Assembly (NCBI GenBank): GCA_947476145.1
Contig: CANJPH010000002.1
Coordinates: 62,001-126,000, forward strand
Length of the DNA stretch: 64,000 bases
Direction: 5' to 3'
DNA from: Bacteroidota bacterium
GTDB lineage: Bacteria > Bacteroidota > Bacteroidia > Chitinophagales > Chitinophagaceae
Numbering within the stretch: position 1 is the first letter of the stretch; each line of letters starts with the position of its first letter. A model generated the notes under the pieces. The model worked only from the letters and a program-made list of their open reading frames with translations. It was not told where the DNA came from and searched no databases. Shown one piece after another: positions 19,174 to 31,000 of this stretch. The position numbers and the translations under genes were made by a program.

Positions 19174-20268
19174 TTAAATGTATTTATCTCCCTTATTCCT
19201 TTTCACTTCGGCAACATATTCTTTAATAGATTGTTCTTGTTGCTTACTGCATATTAATAAAACATCCTTGGTATCTACTACGATAAAGTCATCTAATCCT
19301 TGCACTACCACCAGTTTGTCTTTGGGTGCTTTTATCATACATTTGGTTGCATCAATTACCACTACATTGTCCGAGGCTACTGCATTGCCAAAGTAATCTT
19401 TCTCCATATTATCATAGGCACTATTCCATGTACCTAAATCGCTCCATCCAAATGAGGAAGGCAATACATAAACATTACTAGCCTTTTCCATAATAGCAAT
19501 ATCAATAGAGATATTTGTGCATTGAGGATATATTTTTAAAATGGATTGTCTTTCGTTTTCGGTATTGAAATGTTCTTTTTCTTGATCAAATAATTCATAC
19601 ATTTCAGGTTGCAATTTCTCAAAGGCGGCTAATATAGAACTTACCTTCCAAGCAAAAATACCTGCGTTCCATAAAAAGTCGCCACTGTCTAAAAAGGATT
19701 GTGCAATTTCTAAGTTCGGCTTTTCAGTAAAGGTCTTTACTTTAAAAACGCCCTTGGCTACTTCTAATCCTTCATATTGAATATAGCCATAACCCGTATT
19801 CGGGTTACTAGGCTGAATGCCTAAAGTAACCAATGCTTTTATATTGGAAACAAAATCCAATGCATTTTCTACTATTTTCTGAAAGTTATCTTCTTCTAAA
19901 ATTAAGTGATCACTTGGCGCCACAATAAAGGTTGCTTCAGGATCCTTTTGTGCTAATTTAAAAGAGATATAAGCAATACAAGGCGCTGTATTTTTACGAC
20001 TTGGCTCTGCTAAAATATTTTCAATAGGCAGGTTTGGCAACTGCTCTTTTACAATGGCAACATATTCTTCCGATGTGACAATGAAAATATTTTCAACGGG
20101 AATAAATTTCGCATATCGTTCAAAAGTCCACTGGATTAAAGTCTTACCCGTGTTTAAAACGTCTAAAAATTGTTTTGGATAAGCAGTTCTGCTCATTGGC
20201 CAAAATCTACTTCCAATTCCACCCGCCATTATAGCTACATAATGATGTTTATTATTCATCCCTTTCAT
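19174..20268 (-). CDS. manC: Mannose-1-phosphate guanylyltransferase
   Basis: AIMAGGIGSRFWPMSRTAYPKQFLDV, EPSRKNTAPCIAY, FTEKPN, FGWSDLGTW. Confidence 0.92.
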   Translation of the reverse strand: MKGMNNKHHYVAIMAGGIGSRFWPMSRTAYPKQFLDVLNTGKTLIQWTFERYAKFIPVENIFIVTSEEYVAIVKEQLPNLPIENILAEPSRKNTAPCIAYISFKLAQKDPEATFIVAPSDHLILEEDNFQKIVENALDFVSNIKALVTLGIQPSNPNTGYGYIQYEGLEVAKGVFKVKTFTEKPNLEIAQSFLDSGDFLWNAGIFAWKVSSILAAFEKLQPEMYELFDQEKEHFNTENERQSILKIYPQCTNISIDIAIMEKASNVYVLPSSFGWSDLGTWNSAYDNMEKDYFGNAVASDNVVVIDATKCMIKAPKDKLVVVQGLDDFIVVDTKDVLLICSKQQEQSIKEYVAEVKRNKGDKYI

Positions 20269-20276
20269 TCGTTTAA

Positions 20277-21260
20277 TTATAAAATTCCCTCCCTCATTAA
20301 ATCGTGCATATGAATCATGCCAACATAATTTGATTCTTCTGCGACAATAATTTGGCTAATGTCTTTTTGTTCCATCAATGATAGTGCATTTACTGCTAAT
20401 TCATTGGGATCAATCGTAATAGGGTCTTTATGATAAATGTCTAATGCTTTTAAATCTTGTATACTTGTATGTTGTTCTAACATTCTTCTAATGTCTCCGT
20501 CGGTAATAATACCTTCCACTTTATTTTCATCATTCACTACCGCAGTGGCGCCCAATCTGTTTTTTGAAATGGTATGAATTACTTCCTTTAAACTTGTGGA
20601 GCCTGTTACACTAGGTTTTGGGTTATGATTGGCCATTTGTCCAACTGTCAGCGTTAAACGCTTGCCTAAATTACCACCTGGATGAAATTTAGCAAAATCA
20701 ATCGCTTTAAAATTATTTAACTCCATTAAACAAACTGCAATTAAATCCCCCATCACCATTTGTGCAGTGGTGGAAGAAGTAGGCGCTAAATTATTTACGC
20801 AAGCTTCTTTTTCGACCGTGGTGTTTAAAACCCATTTGGATTGCTTTGCTAAATAGCTATCGGTATTTCCCACCATACCAATTAAAGTGTTACCAAATTG
20901 GTTTACCAATTGCACTAAATTTTTAATTTCAGAACTTTCCCCACTTTTACTAATAATTAAGACAATATCGTTTGGGGTAATCATGCCAGAGTCACCATGT
21001 ATGGATTCTGCGGCGTGTAAAAAAATAGAAGGAGTTCCGGTAGAGTTACAGGTAGCCACTATTTTCTGGGCAATAATGGCACTTTTACCAATTCCGCTTA
21101 CAATAAAACGGCCCTTCGTAGTATAAATGGCATTGACCGCTTCTTCAAAGGACTGGTCAATAAAATTAGATAGTCCATTGATGGCAGCTATTTCAATTTG
21201 TAACGTTCTATGAGCGATGGACTTGATGCTATTTGTCATATGCGTATTAACGAGTGACAA
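20277..21260 (-). CDS. kdsD: KpsF/GutQ family sugar-phosphate isomerase (arabinose-5-phosphate isomerase-like)
   Basis: SIS domain (SGIGKSAIIAQKIVATCNSTGTPSIFLHAAESIHGDSGMI) plus two CBS domains; start may be MTNSIKS. Confidence 0.88.
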   Translation of the reverse strand: MSLVNTHMTNSIKSIAHRTLQIEIAAINGLSNFIDQSFEEAVNAIYTTKGRFIVSGIGKSAIIAQKIVATCNSTGTPSIFLHAAESIHGDSGMITPNDIVLIISKSGESSEIKNLVQLVNQFGNTLIGMVGNTDSYLAKQSKWVLNTTVEKEACVNNLAPTSSTTAQMVMGDLIAVCLMELNNFKAIDFAKFHPGGNLGKRLTLTVGQMANHNPKPSVTGSTSLKEVIHTISKNRLGATAVVNDENKVEGIITDGDIRRMLEQHTSIQDLKALDIYHKDPITIDPNELAVNALSLMEQKDISQIIVAEESNYVGMIHMHDLMREGIL

Positions 21261-21417
21261 AGTTAATGTTTCATACCCTTAGAAGCCCTATTTCCAAGAA
21301 AACCTTAAAAAAAAGCTTTTTAAAAAATAGGAGTGGAGAATGCACATTTCTTTAGTTATTTTCGTTAACTTATAAGCACCAAATTTATAGAAACTGTTGA
21401 TTTTAAGATATTTATAG

Positions 21418-23676
21418 ATGCCTAAAGCAAAAAAATCCACTCCTAAAGCCCCTTCTTCCACTGCCATGAACAACTCTTTTGACAAAAAAGAGGTTTTACA
21501 GGCGCTGGAACAGCATTTTGGCTTTAAAAAATTTAAGGGTACACAGGAAAAGGCCATCATGTCTCTTCTAGGTGGCAGGGATACTTTTGTAATTATGCCA
21601 ACAGGGGGCGGAAAAAGTTTATGTTATCAATTGCCCGCTTTAATGTTACCAGGTTGCGCCATTGTGGTATCTCCTTTAATTGCCCTCATGAAAAATCAAG
21701 TAGACTTAGTGAGAGGGTATAGCGAAAAAGATGATGTAGCCCATTTTTTAAATTCCTCTTTGAATAAAGCACAGATCAAAGAAGTAAAGTCGGATTTATT
21801 ATCAGGTAAAACAAAGCTTTTATATGTTGCTCCTGAAACTTTAACCAAGCAAGAGAACCTCGATTTTTTTAGCGACTTAAATGTTTCGTTTTTTGCAGTA
21901 GATGAAGCCCATTGTATTTCAGAATGGGGGCATGATTTTAGACCAGAATACAGAAGGTTAAAAGAAATGATGGAAGAAATTAATAATGAGGTTCCCATTA
22001 TTGCATTAACCGCTACTGCTACTCCTAAAGTACAATCTGATATTGTAAAAAACTTATCGCTTCGTGATGCAGAGGTTTTGATATCTTCTTTTAACCGCGC
22101 TAATTTGTATTATGAGGTTCAGCCAAAAGTAAAGAAAGAATTGACGGTTAAAAGTATTGTCAAATATATTAGTGGACATAAAGGGAAGAGCGGTATTATT
22201 TATACATTAAATAGAAAAACCACCGAAGAGTTGGCGGAAGTATTGGTGGCCAATAAAATAAAAGCAGTTGCTTATCATGCAGGGCTTGATCAAAAATTAA
22301 GAGCCGATCGTCAGGATCAATTTTTAAACGAGGATGCGCAGGTAATAGTGGCTACCATTGCATTTGGAATGGGTATTGACAAACCAGATATTCGTTTTGT
22401 AATCCATTATAATATTCCTAAATCCATAGAAAACTATTATCAAGAAACAGGGCGTGCAGGACGAGATGGTTTAGAAGGAAATTGTATTTTATATTACTCC
22501 CATGCCGATGTTTCTAAACTTGAACATTTTTTAAGAGACAAGCCGTTGAGTGAAAGAGAAGTGGGTGCGCAATTAATTGATGAAACAGTTGCCTTTGCGG
22601 AAAGTGGGGTTTGCCGAAGAAGAAGTTTATTGCATTATTTTGGTGAGGATTGGGAAGAAAAAAATTGCGGTAATTGCGACAACTGTTTACATCCTAAAGA
22701 AAGTATTGAAGCGAAAACAGAGTTGGTTTCTTTGTTGCAAGTAATTAAAGCATTAGATGAAAGATTTGTTGCCGATTATGTACTTCAAATATTAATGGGT
22801 GAGTATACGCCACAAATTGGTTTATATCGTCACGAGAAATTACCCGTTTTTGGAATTGGAAAGGAACAGGATGCGTTGTTTTGGAATAGCTTAGTAAGAC
22901 AAGCCATGTTAGAGCAATTAATTCAGAAAGATATTGAGGAATATGGTCTTTTGAAATTGACCGTTAAGGGGGAGAAGTTCATCAAAAAGCCAAATAGCTT
23001 TAAGATTGTATTGAATCAAGTATTTGATGATGCCAATGCTGATGATGAGGAGTCAGAGGGGGGCACTAACGCTACTGCAACCACGGATGAGCCCTTGTTT
23101 GAGATGCTTAAGGAAATTCGTCAGGTGGAAGCCAAGAAAATTAAGCTGCCTCCATTTGTAATTTTTTTAGAAACATCGCTACAAGATATGGCCACCTTGT
23201 ATCCCACTACCCTAGAGGAATTGGAAAGATGTCAAGGCGTTAGTAAGGGCAAGGCTATTAAATATGGTAAGCCTTTTGTAGATTTAATTGATAAATATGT
23301 TACTGAAAATAATATAGAAAAACCCGATGATTTTGTGATGAAATCTGTTGCCAATAAGTTTAGCAATAAAATTTATATCATCCAAAATGTAGACAAGAAA
23401 ATACCCATTGAAACCATTGCAAAAAACAAGGGGTTGAAATTAGATGAACTATTAGAGGAAATGGAAACCATTGCGGCAAGTGGTACTAAATTAAATTTAG
23501 ACTATGCCATTGATGAATGGTTAGATGAATATGATCAGGAAGACATACTTGAATATTTCAAAAACTGCGAAACCTCTTCCTTACAAATTGCACAACAGGA
23601 ATTAAGTGATAACCAATATACTTGGGAGCAATTAAAAATTATGCGTATTAAATTTTTAAGCGTCGTTGGAAACTAA
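21418..23676 (+). CDS. recQ: ATP-dependent DNA helicase RecQ
   Basis: MPTGGGKSLCYQLPAL, DEAHCISEWGHDFRPEYRRL, QETGRAGRDG, zinc-binding C-x-C cluster, HRDC-like region. Confidence 0.95.
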   Translation: MPKAKKSTPKAPSSTAMNNSFDKKEVLQALEQHFGFKKFKGTQEKAIMSLLGGRDTFVIMPTGGGKSLCYQLPALMLPGCAIVVSPLIALMKNQVDLVRGYSEKDDVAHFLNSSLNKAQIKEVKSDLLSGKTKLLYVAPETLTKQENLDFFSDLNVSFFAVDEAHCISEWGHDFRPEYRRLKEMMEEINNEVPIIALTATATPKVQSDIVKNLSLRDAEVLISSFNRANLYYEVQPKVKKELTVKSIVKYISGHKGKSGIIYTLNRKTTEELAEVLVANKIKAVAYHAGLDQKLRADRQDQFLNEDAQVIVATIAFGMGIDKPDIRFVIHYNIPKSIENYYQETGRAGRDGLEGNCILYYSHADVSKLEHFLRDKPLSEREVGAQLIDETVAFAESGVCRRRSLLHYFGEDWEEKNCGNCDNCLHPKESIEAKTELVSLLQVIKALDERFVADYVLQILMGEYTPQIGLYRHEKLPVFGIGKEQDALFWNSLVRQAMLEQLIQKDIEEYGLLKLTVKGEKFIKKPNSFKIVLNQVFDDANADDEESEGGTNATATTDEPLFEMLKEIRQVEAKKIKLPPFVIFLETSLQDMATLYPTTLEELERCQGVSKGKAIKYGKPFVDLIDKYVTENNIEKPDDFVMKSVANKFSNKIYIIQNVDKKIPIETIAKNKGLKLDELLEEMETIAASGTKLNLDYAIDEWLDEYDQEDILEYFKNCETSSLQIAQQELSDNQYTWEQLKIMRIKFLSVVGN

Positions 23677-23685
23677 CTGCTCCAA

Positions 23686-24741
23686 TTAATGTGCCGAACT
23701 TGTCTTTGTTTTATCAAAATAAGTGTTCACTCTTAAAGCAGCATTCTTTCTTATACTTGTATAGTATAAATTATAATCAGCAATATGGTAGTCCTTTGTC
23801 TTAATTAAAAAATTTCCAAAGAAACGCGGTTTGGGTGTCCACAAAACTCCTTCATGATTAATAGCAGCTGCAACATTGGGAACAATTTTATTGAAATTAT
23901 ATAATATGGAGCCTTCGTTGAAAGTCCTTTCAACACTGGTGTTTTCACTATTCCAGGAAAGCGGGTTAGTAACAATAGATCTAAACTTTTCTTTGTCAAC
24001 AAACGGCGCTTGATACCCTTCCTCAAAGGTTCTCCATGCACAAATACACCCTGTTTCATTAGGCTGATCACAAGCTTTTAAGGAAGTATACATAGCTGGA
24101 TCTAATGCCATTCCAACTACATAGGCGGCAACCAATTGTTTGCCAAGTGGCTTACCATCAAAAAATTCTTTTAATATTCTAATGGAATGTGTGGAGCCCT
24201 GACTATGTGATGCAATAATAATAGGGCGACCATTATTGTAATGTGCCAAATAATATTCAAAAGCAGTTTTTACATCTTGGTAAGCTAAATCAAAAGCAGC
24301 TAATGCCTTTAATGTGTCCTCGCGATTATCCGGAGTGTAGGACTTGATATTTGCTTGTCTATATCTTGGGGAATAAATTTTACCTACTTCATTAAATACA
24401 CTTGCTTGATATAAAATAGAAGAATAATCGGTATAGATATTTATTTTAGTATCATTTAATTGTGCATTCCATCCTTCTGGCATTGTTTTATCTAAATAAC
24501 TAGTAGGGTAAACAAAAAAAACATCCACATCTTTCGCATTGTATGCTTGCTTTTGAAAACGTTTTGGAATACTATCAGATGGATTTTTTTTACCAGGATG
24601 GGCTGCCCAATAAGCCAGGTTGCTAAAGTCGGGTATATTTTTCAAAGAGTCTTTTTCATAGATAGGCGCATATTTTGCGTAATTGCTCTTGGAGCAACCA
24701 GCTAATAAAATGAATGCAGCGAAAACAAAATAATTACGCAT
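23686..24741 (-). CDS. DUF3089 family lipoprotein (alpha/beta hydrolase-like)
   Basis: Lipobox LLAGCSKS; VDVFFVYPTSYLD and IIASHSQGS motifs. Confidence 0.82.
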   Translation of the reverse strand: MRNYFVFAAFILLAGCSKSNYAKYAPIYEKDSLKNIPDFSNLAYWAAHPGKKNPSDSIPKRFQKQAYNAKDVDVFFVYPTSYLDKTMPEGWNAQLNDTKINIYTDYSSILYQASVFNEVGKIYSPRYRQANIKSYTPDNREDTLKALAAFDLAYQDVKTAFEYYLAHYNNGRPIIIASHSQGSTHSIRILKEFFDGKPLGKQLVAAYVVGMALDPAMYTSLKACDQPNETGCICAWRTFEEGYQAPFVDKEKFRSIVTNPLSWNSENTSVERTFNEGSILYNFNKIVPNVAAAINHEGVLWTPKPRFFGNFLIKTKDYHIADYNLYYTSIRKNAALRVNTYFDKTKTSSAH

Positions 24742-24856
24742 AAATGAGTGTCTTTAAGTTTGTAAAGTTATAAAAAATTTTAGTCGAACCAGGTCTAAAT
24801 TGGATAGTCGGGGAATAATGACTAAAATATTTTAATTTTAGGCTACTTACCGCTCA

Positions 24857-26119
24857 ATGAACATCCAAGTATACATATCATTTTTAAAGGATGTGCTTTT
24901 GCACAGTATCACTTCATTTGGAGGACCTCAGGCCAATCTTGGTTTGCTGCAATCTAGATTTGTTCAAAAACGCAAAGATTTAACGGACGAAACGCTTTTA
25001 GAGTACAATGCCCTTTGCCAATTATTGCCAGGTGCTTCTTCTACTCAAAACATTGTATTAATTGGCTTTAAAAAAGGAGGGTATCTTTTGGCTTTTCTTA
25101 CTTTATTAGTTTGGGCTTTTCCTGCATGTTCACTGATGACTGTGATTGCTATTTTGTATGACCGTCAAAACTTTTCTGCAGGATTTTTGATATTGACTTA
25201 TTTAAAACCCATGTCTATTGCTTTTATTTTGAGTGCCACCCTGCTATTGTATAAAAAAGCAGTGAACAATGTTATTACTCGATGGATTTTTATAGGGGCT
25301 TCTATTTTGATACTGTTTGGATTTAAATCTCCTTGGACCATTCCATTGGTCATTATCCTTGCAGGCGTTGCCACCAATTTTAGTAAAAAAAGAATTCCTA
25401 CCGTTTCCACTCCGCAGGTAAAAATTAAAACAAGGGCCCTATTCGTATTTTTATTTCTTTTTTTAGTGGCTGGTTTTTTATCGGAGAAGGCAACTAGAAA
25501 TAATTGGAGCCATCAAAAAATATTTAACGTATTTGAAACCAATTATCGATTTGGTACTTTTGTTTTTGGTGGCGGTGATGTATTAATCCCATTAATGTAC
25601 GAGCAATATGTTACCAGACCTTCCTCGGAGCGCATGATCCAAAGCAAAAGGGATGTTATTAAAATTTCAAGTGACGCGTTTTTTACAGGCGCCGGCATTG
25701 TAAGAGCCGTCCCGGGTCCTGTTTGGTCTGTAGCTAGTTATATGGGCGCTATTGCAGTAAATGATAAGAGTATATTCTGGCAAATTGCAGGTGCCATCAC
25801 GGCAGCCTTAGGTGTTTTTTTACCCAGTTTTTTTATTGTTTTATTTGCGTTGCCTTTGTGGCAAAATCTACAAAAATATGTAATTGTACTCCGTTCATTG
25901 GAAGGTATTCATGCGGCGGTTGTGGGTATTATGTTGGGTGCCAGTTTTTATTTGTCAAAAGATTTATTACAGTCCATGGACATTATTACATGGCCAACTG
26001 TGACCATTAACCTTATTATCTTGGTGGGCTGCACCTATTTATTATATACCAAAAAAATTGCCACGCATTGGTTGGTGCTGAGTGTTGTGGCTCTTGGTAT
26101 GATAAGCTTTTTATGGTAA
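24857..26119 (+). CDS. Chromate transporter (ChrA/CHR) family protein, two-domain
   Basis: SFGGPQANLGLLQ, LPGASSTQN in half 1 and FVFGGGDVLIPLM, FTGAGIVRAVPGPVWSVASYMG in half 2. Confidence 0.88.
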   Translation: MNIQVYISFLKDVLLHSITSFGGPQANLGLLQSRFVQKRKDLTDETLLEYNALCQLLPGASSTQNIVLIGFKKGGYLLAFLTLLVWAFPACSLMTVIAILYDRQNFSAGFLILTYLKPMSIAFILSATLLLYKKAVNNVITRWIFIGASILILFGFKSPWTIPLVIILAGVATNFSKKRIPTVSTPQVKIKTRALFVFLFLFLVAGFLSEKATRNNWSHQKIFNVFETNYRFGTFVFGGGDVLIPLMYEQYVTRPSSERMIQSKRDVIKISSDAFFTGAGIVRAVPGPVWSVASYMGAIAVNDKSIFWQIAGAITAALGVFLPSFFIVLFALPLWQNLQKYVIVLRSLEGIHAAVVGIMLGASFYLSKDLLQSMDIITWPTVTINLIILVGCTYLLYTKKIATHWLVLSVVALGMISFLW

Positions 26120-26170
26120 AAGGTAAAAACCTGTTAATTTAATTCTTATAAAAGGTTTTATAACGTATCC

Positions 26171-26923
26171 TTGCCTAATTTTGCAGCTGAAATGAATTTC
26201 CCAAAAGTTTTTACTGTTTTGTTTTGTATTGTTTTTGTAACAACACTTCATGCCCAATATACTACCATTAGTGGTGTGGTATATGATATCAGTGGACACC
26301 ATCCTGTGGAAGCTGTTGTGGTGAATAGCAATTCAAATGTTTCTATGACCGATTCTTTAGGAAGATATATTATAGTATTAAAGGCCAAAGACTCTATTTG
26401 GTTTTCTCTTTTTGGGAAAAGCTCTCCCAAATTTCCTATTGATACCATCACCGATCCTCAAAATTTCAATGTCATGATTCACGTGATGGGTTATGATTTA
26501 CCAGAAGTAAAAGTGCGAAATAGTAATTACAGATTTGATTCCATTCAAAATAGAACGGACTATGCGAAATACTTTAATTATCGTCCGCCAGGCATTCGAT
26601 TAAGTAACAATCAACAATTATTTGGTCCCGCAGGAATGACTATTGGGTTTGATTTAAATGAGCTTATCAATATGTTTAGGTTTCATAGAAACAGGAACTT
26701 ACAGTTCCTCCAAAACAGACTCCTAGCGCAAGAGCAAGAGAAATATGTAAACTCAAGATTTACGAAGCGATTTGTTCAAAAGCTCACCCATTTAGAGGGG
26801 GATGCGCTTATAAAATTCATGAATTTCTCAAGACCCACTTATGAAATGCTGGGGCTGCTTAACGAGCTTGAACTTGGCGTATATATTGAAAAACGATTTG
26901 AAGCTTATCAAAAACCCGATTAA
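26171..26923 (+). CDS. Carboxypeptidase-like regulatory domain protein, secreted
   Basis: Signal peptide then TISGVVYDISGHHPVEAVVVNSNSNVSMTDSLGRYII, a CarboxypepD_reg-like segment. Confidence 0.65.
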   Translation: MPNFAAEMNFPKVFTVLFCIVFVTTLHAQYTTISGVVYDISGHHPVEAVVVNSNSNVSMTDSLGRYIIVLKAKDSIWFSLFGKSSPKFPIDTITDPQNFNVMIHVMGYDLPEVKVRNSNYRFDSIQNRTDYAKYFNYRPPGIRLSNNQQLFGPAGMTIGFDLNELINMFRFHRNRNLQFLQNRLLAQEQEKYVNSRFTKRFVQKLTHLEGDALIKFMNFSRPTYEMLGLLNELELGVYIEKRFEAYQKPD

Positions 26924-27019
26924 GCGTATTTACTTGCTTGGGAAATCCTAGCCGTTCATCTATTTTATGGCTTTAAAAAGCAATTTTTGGCTACCTTTAA
27001 TGACTAAAATTGCAAAGTT

Positions 27020-28069
27020 TTGAGAAATTTATTATTTATCACATTATTGGGGGGATTGGCATTAGGTTGTAAGGGAAAACCCAAGAGTATTGACAAGTAT
27101 GACCCTAATGCTGCTGTGTCTGTGGACATCACGATTATTTCAACCCAATCTGTTCCAAAATTAGTTGAAGTGAATGGTTCAGTGATCTCCAGCGACTTCG
27201 TTGAACTTCGTCCAGAAATCAATGGGCGTGTTACATTTTTACAAATTCCAGAAGGTAAAGTGGTGAGTGCCGGAACGGTACTTGTAAAACTAAATGATGC
27301 TGATTTACAAGCACAGCTAGAAAAAATTAAAGTACAATTAGAGTTGGCGCAAACCAATGAGCAAAGAAATAAACAATTACTAAGTATCAAGGGTATTAAT
27401 CAAAGTGACTATGATGTTTCAATGCAACAAGTAAAAAGCTATAAAGCGGATATGGCGTATACACAGTCTTTAATTGATAAGACAGTGATTAAAGCGCCTT
27501 TTACAGGGCAGTTGGGACTTAGACAAATAAGCTTAGGTGCATTTATTAATACAGCTACAACCGTCGTCACGCTTCAAAAGACCGACGACTTGAAAATTGA
27601 TTTTACCGTACCTGAGTTGTATAAAAATTTGGTGAAAGTAGGAACCAAAGTTTTAGTGGAGAGTATTGGTGCAGAGGCATCAAAATTTGAAGCGAATATT
27701 GTTGCCATTGAACCACAAATTATAGCGAGCTCCAGAAACTTAAAAGTAAGGGCTGCTGTGAAAGGAAAGCTTTTACCAGGCTCTTTTACAAAAATTTATT
27801 TATCTGATTTAGATGATAAAGCATCTTCTATCATGTTGCCATCTAATGTTATTATACCAGATTCAAAAACAAAACAAATTGTGGTGGTTAGAAATGGCCA
27901 AGCAAAATTTGTAAACGTGGAGACAGGTTACCGTACGCAAACAGCAGTTGAAATTACAAAAGGCTTACAAGTAGGCGATAGTGTTGTGGTAGCAGGTATG
28001 TTATTTGTAAAGGATGGCTCAAAATTAAAAATTGGGAAAGCCTTATCTAATATTGATATTACCAAATAG
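27020..28069 (+). CDS. Efflux RND transporter periplasmic adaptor subunit (lipoprotein), TTG start
   Basis: Lipobox LALGCKGK; RPEINGRVTFLQIPEGKVVSAGTVLVKLND; KAPFTGQLGLRQISLGAFI. Confidence 0.92.
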   Translation: MRNLLFITLLGGLALGCKGKPKSIDKYDPNAAVSVDITIISTQSVPKLVEVNGSVISSDFVELRPEINGRVTFLQIPEGKVVSAGTVLVKLNDADLQAQLEKIKVQLELAQTNEQRNKQLLSIKGINQSDYDVSMQQVKSYKADMAYTQSLIDKTVIKAPFTGQLGLRQISLGAFINTATTVVTLQKTDDLKIDFTVPELYKNLVKVGTKVLVESIGAEASKFEANIVAIEPQIIASSRNLKVRAAVKGKLLPGSFTKIYLSDLDDKASSIMLPSNVIIPDSKTKQIVVVRNGQAKFVNVETGYRTQTAVEITKGLQVGDSVVVAGMLFVKDGSKLKIGKALSNIDITK

Positions 28070-28093
28070 GTCATAAAAAATTAAGTTATTTAG

Positions 28094-31000
28094 ATGAATA
28101 TATCTGAACTCTCCTTAAAACGTCCGGTCCTTGCTACCGTGATGAATATTGCCATTATTATTTTTGGATTAGTAGGTTTTTCTTTTTTGGCATTAAGAGA
28201 ATATCCAGCCATTGATCCTCCTATTATTATGGTGCAAACTAATTATACTGGGGCCAATGCCGAAGTCATTCAAAGCCAAATTACCGAACCTTTAGAAAAA
28301 GCGATTAATGGTATCCCAGGGATCAAAACAATTAACTCTTCTAGTGCTGTTGGTAATTCTAATATTACCGTTGAATTTAATTTGGGTGTTAATTTAGAAA
28401 CTGCTGCCAATGATGTGCGTGATAAAGTATCACAAGCACAAAGAGCGCTTCCACAGGATTTATCAAGTCCGCCCGTAGTTTCTAAAGCGGATGCAAGTGA
28501 CTTTATTTTAATGCTGACTGTTAGAAGTAAAACCAAAGGTTTGTTGGAATTAACGGAATATGCGGAAAATGTTTTACAACAAAGATTTCAAACGATTGAC
28601 GAAGTGAGTAATGTGGGAGTAAGAGGGAAGCGTCAAAGCATGCGTATTTATCCCAATGCAAGTTTGTTAAATGCATACGGCATTGCTTTCAATGATATTC
28701 AAGCCGCATTGAATAAAGAGAATGTTGAGTTGCCTGCCGGCGGCATTAATGGAAATAAATCTGATTTTGTAATTAGAACCTTAGGAAGACTTACCAAAGA
28801 GTCCGATTTTAGAAATGTAATTTTAAAAGAAGATGCCAATGGAATGGTTCGTTTAGGTGATGTTGCTAAAGTGGAGTTGGGTCCGGAACAAGAGGATCAG
28901 GGGACTTATTTTAATGGAGTACCTGTAGTAATGTTAACTGTATCTCCTCAGCCTGGAGCCAATCAAATTAATATAGCGGATGAATTTTATAAAAGATTAG
29001 AAGAAGTAAAAAAACAAAATAAGTCTGATATTGAATTTGCAATTCCTATTGACAACACGTTAAATGTTCGTCGTGCTTTGTCGGAAGTAAAAGAAACCAT
29101 TGTAATATCTTTTGGCTTGGTGGTATTGGTTATCTTCTTTTTCTTTAGAAACTGGTTAATTGCCATTCGTCCATTAATAGATATTCCTATTTCATTAATT
29201 GCTACTTTCTTTATCATGTACTTGGCAGGGTTCTCTATAAATGTATTAACCCTTTTAGCCATTGTACTAGCCACCGGTTTGGTGGTGGATGATGGAATTG
29301 TAGTGACGGAAAACATTTTTAGAAAATTAGAAGAAGGACTTTCATTAAGAGATGCTGCCAGAGAGGGCAGTAAAGAAATTTTCTTTGCAGTCATTTCAAC
29401 TTCTATTACGCTGGCGGTAGTTTTTATGCCGGTTATTTTCCTAGAAGGTTTTGTGGGGTCCTTATTTAAAGAATTTGGAGTGGTAGTAGCTGGTGCGGTG
29501 CTGGTCTCGGCATTCGTATCTTTAACCATTACCCCTGTATTAAATGTGTATTTAAATAGAAAGGATGGCGCACATGGTAAATTCTATGAACGAACCGAGC
29601 CTTTCTTTAGAGGAATGGAAAATGGGTATAAAAATTTATTGAATGGGTTTTTAAAAGTACGTTGGGTTGCTTGGGCAATTGTAATAGCCTGCGTGGGTAT
29701 CATTTTTGTTTTGGGCAAAACCATACAAAGCGAATTGGCGCCTTTAGAAGATAAAGGGTCCATCAGAATTAGTATGAACGGTGCAGAAGGCACGAGTTAC
29801 GAGGATATGAAAGGTGATTTATTAAAGGCCATTAAAATAATGCAGGATTCCTTCCCAGAGCAGGCGTATACCTGGGGAAGCGTGCCTGGCTATGGTGGTG
29901 GAAGTGGAAATAGTTCTGCATCGGGACGTTTAGGATTGGTTGATAAATCAGATAGGAAAAGAACGCAATCTCAAATTGCGATGGACTTAAATAAAAAAAT
30001 GAAGCGGTTTAAAAACGTTCGTGTTTTTGCCGTTGAAGAACAAACTATTTCGGTAGGAATGATGTCCAGAGGTTCCTTGCCGGTGCAGTTTATTATTCAA
30101 AACTTAGATTTTCAAAAAATCAGAACCGTTATTCCAAAATTTTTAGATGCCGCAAGAAAAGATAAAACTTTTCAAAACGTAGACGTGAATTTGAAATTTA
30201 ATAAACCAGAATTGGACTTGTCCATTGATCGGATGCGTGTTCGTGACTTAGGTTTAACGACTACCGATGTAGCACAGGCTTTACAGGCTGCGTTTAGCGG
30301 GGCACGTTCGGCTTATTTTATTATGAACGATAGACAATATCAAGTAATCACGCAAGTGCCTAGATCAGAAAGAAATGAACCTACAGATATTAATAAAATT
30401 TACGTTAGAAATAATAAGGGGGAAAATATTCCTATTTCAAGTGTTCTTGTAACGGAAGAAAATAGCAATCCCCCCAACTTGTATCATTACAATCGATTTA
30501 ATGCGGCTACTGTTTCCGCATCCTTAGCTGAAGGTAAAACCATTGGAGACGGAGTTGCGGCAATGGAACGCATTGCGAAGGAACAATTAGATGAAAGTTT
30601 CCAAACAGCATTAAGTGGACCTTCCCGTGACTTTAAAGAAAGTTCTTCCAATACCTCTCAGGCATTGTTACTTGCCTTGATATTAATTTATTTAGTATTA
30701 GCAGCGCAGTTTGAAAGTTTTACAGATCCCTTTATTATTATGATCACTGTTCCTTTGGCATTAGCAGGTGCATTACTATGCTTGTGGTTGTTTGGACAAA
30801 CCTTAAATATATTCTCGCAAATTGGAATTATCATGCTAATTGGTTTAGTAACTAAGAATGGTATCTTAATTGTAGAATTTGCCAATAAAAAACGAGAAGC
30901 AGGCTTGCCAATTAAAGAAGCAGTATTAGTAGCGGCAGCCCAAAGATTCCGTCCCATATTAATGACTAGCTTGGCTACCGCATTAGGGGCACTGCCCATT

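Noticed and set aside
24857-26119. Chromate transporter as part of a metal-resistance island with the ars cluster
   Set aside because: About 19 kb from ars with housekeeping genes in between; no shared mobile element seen.
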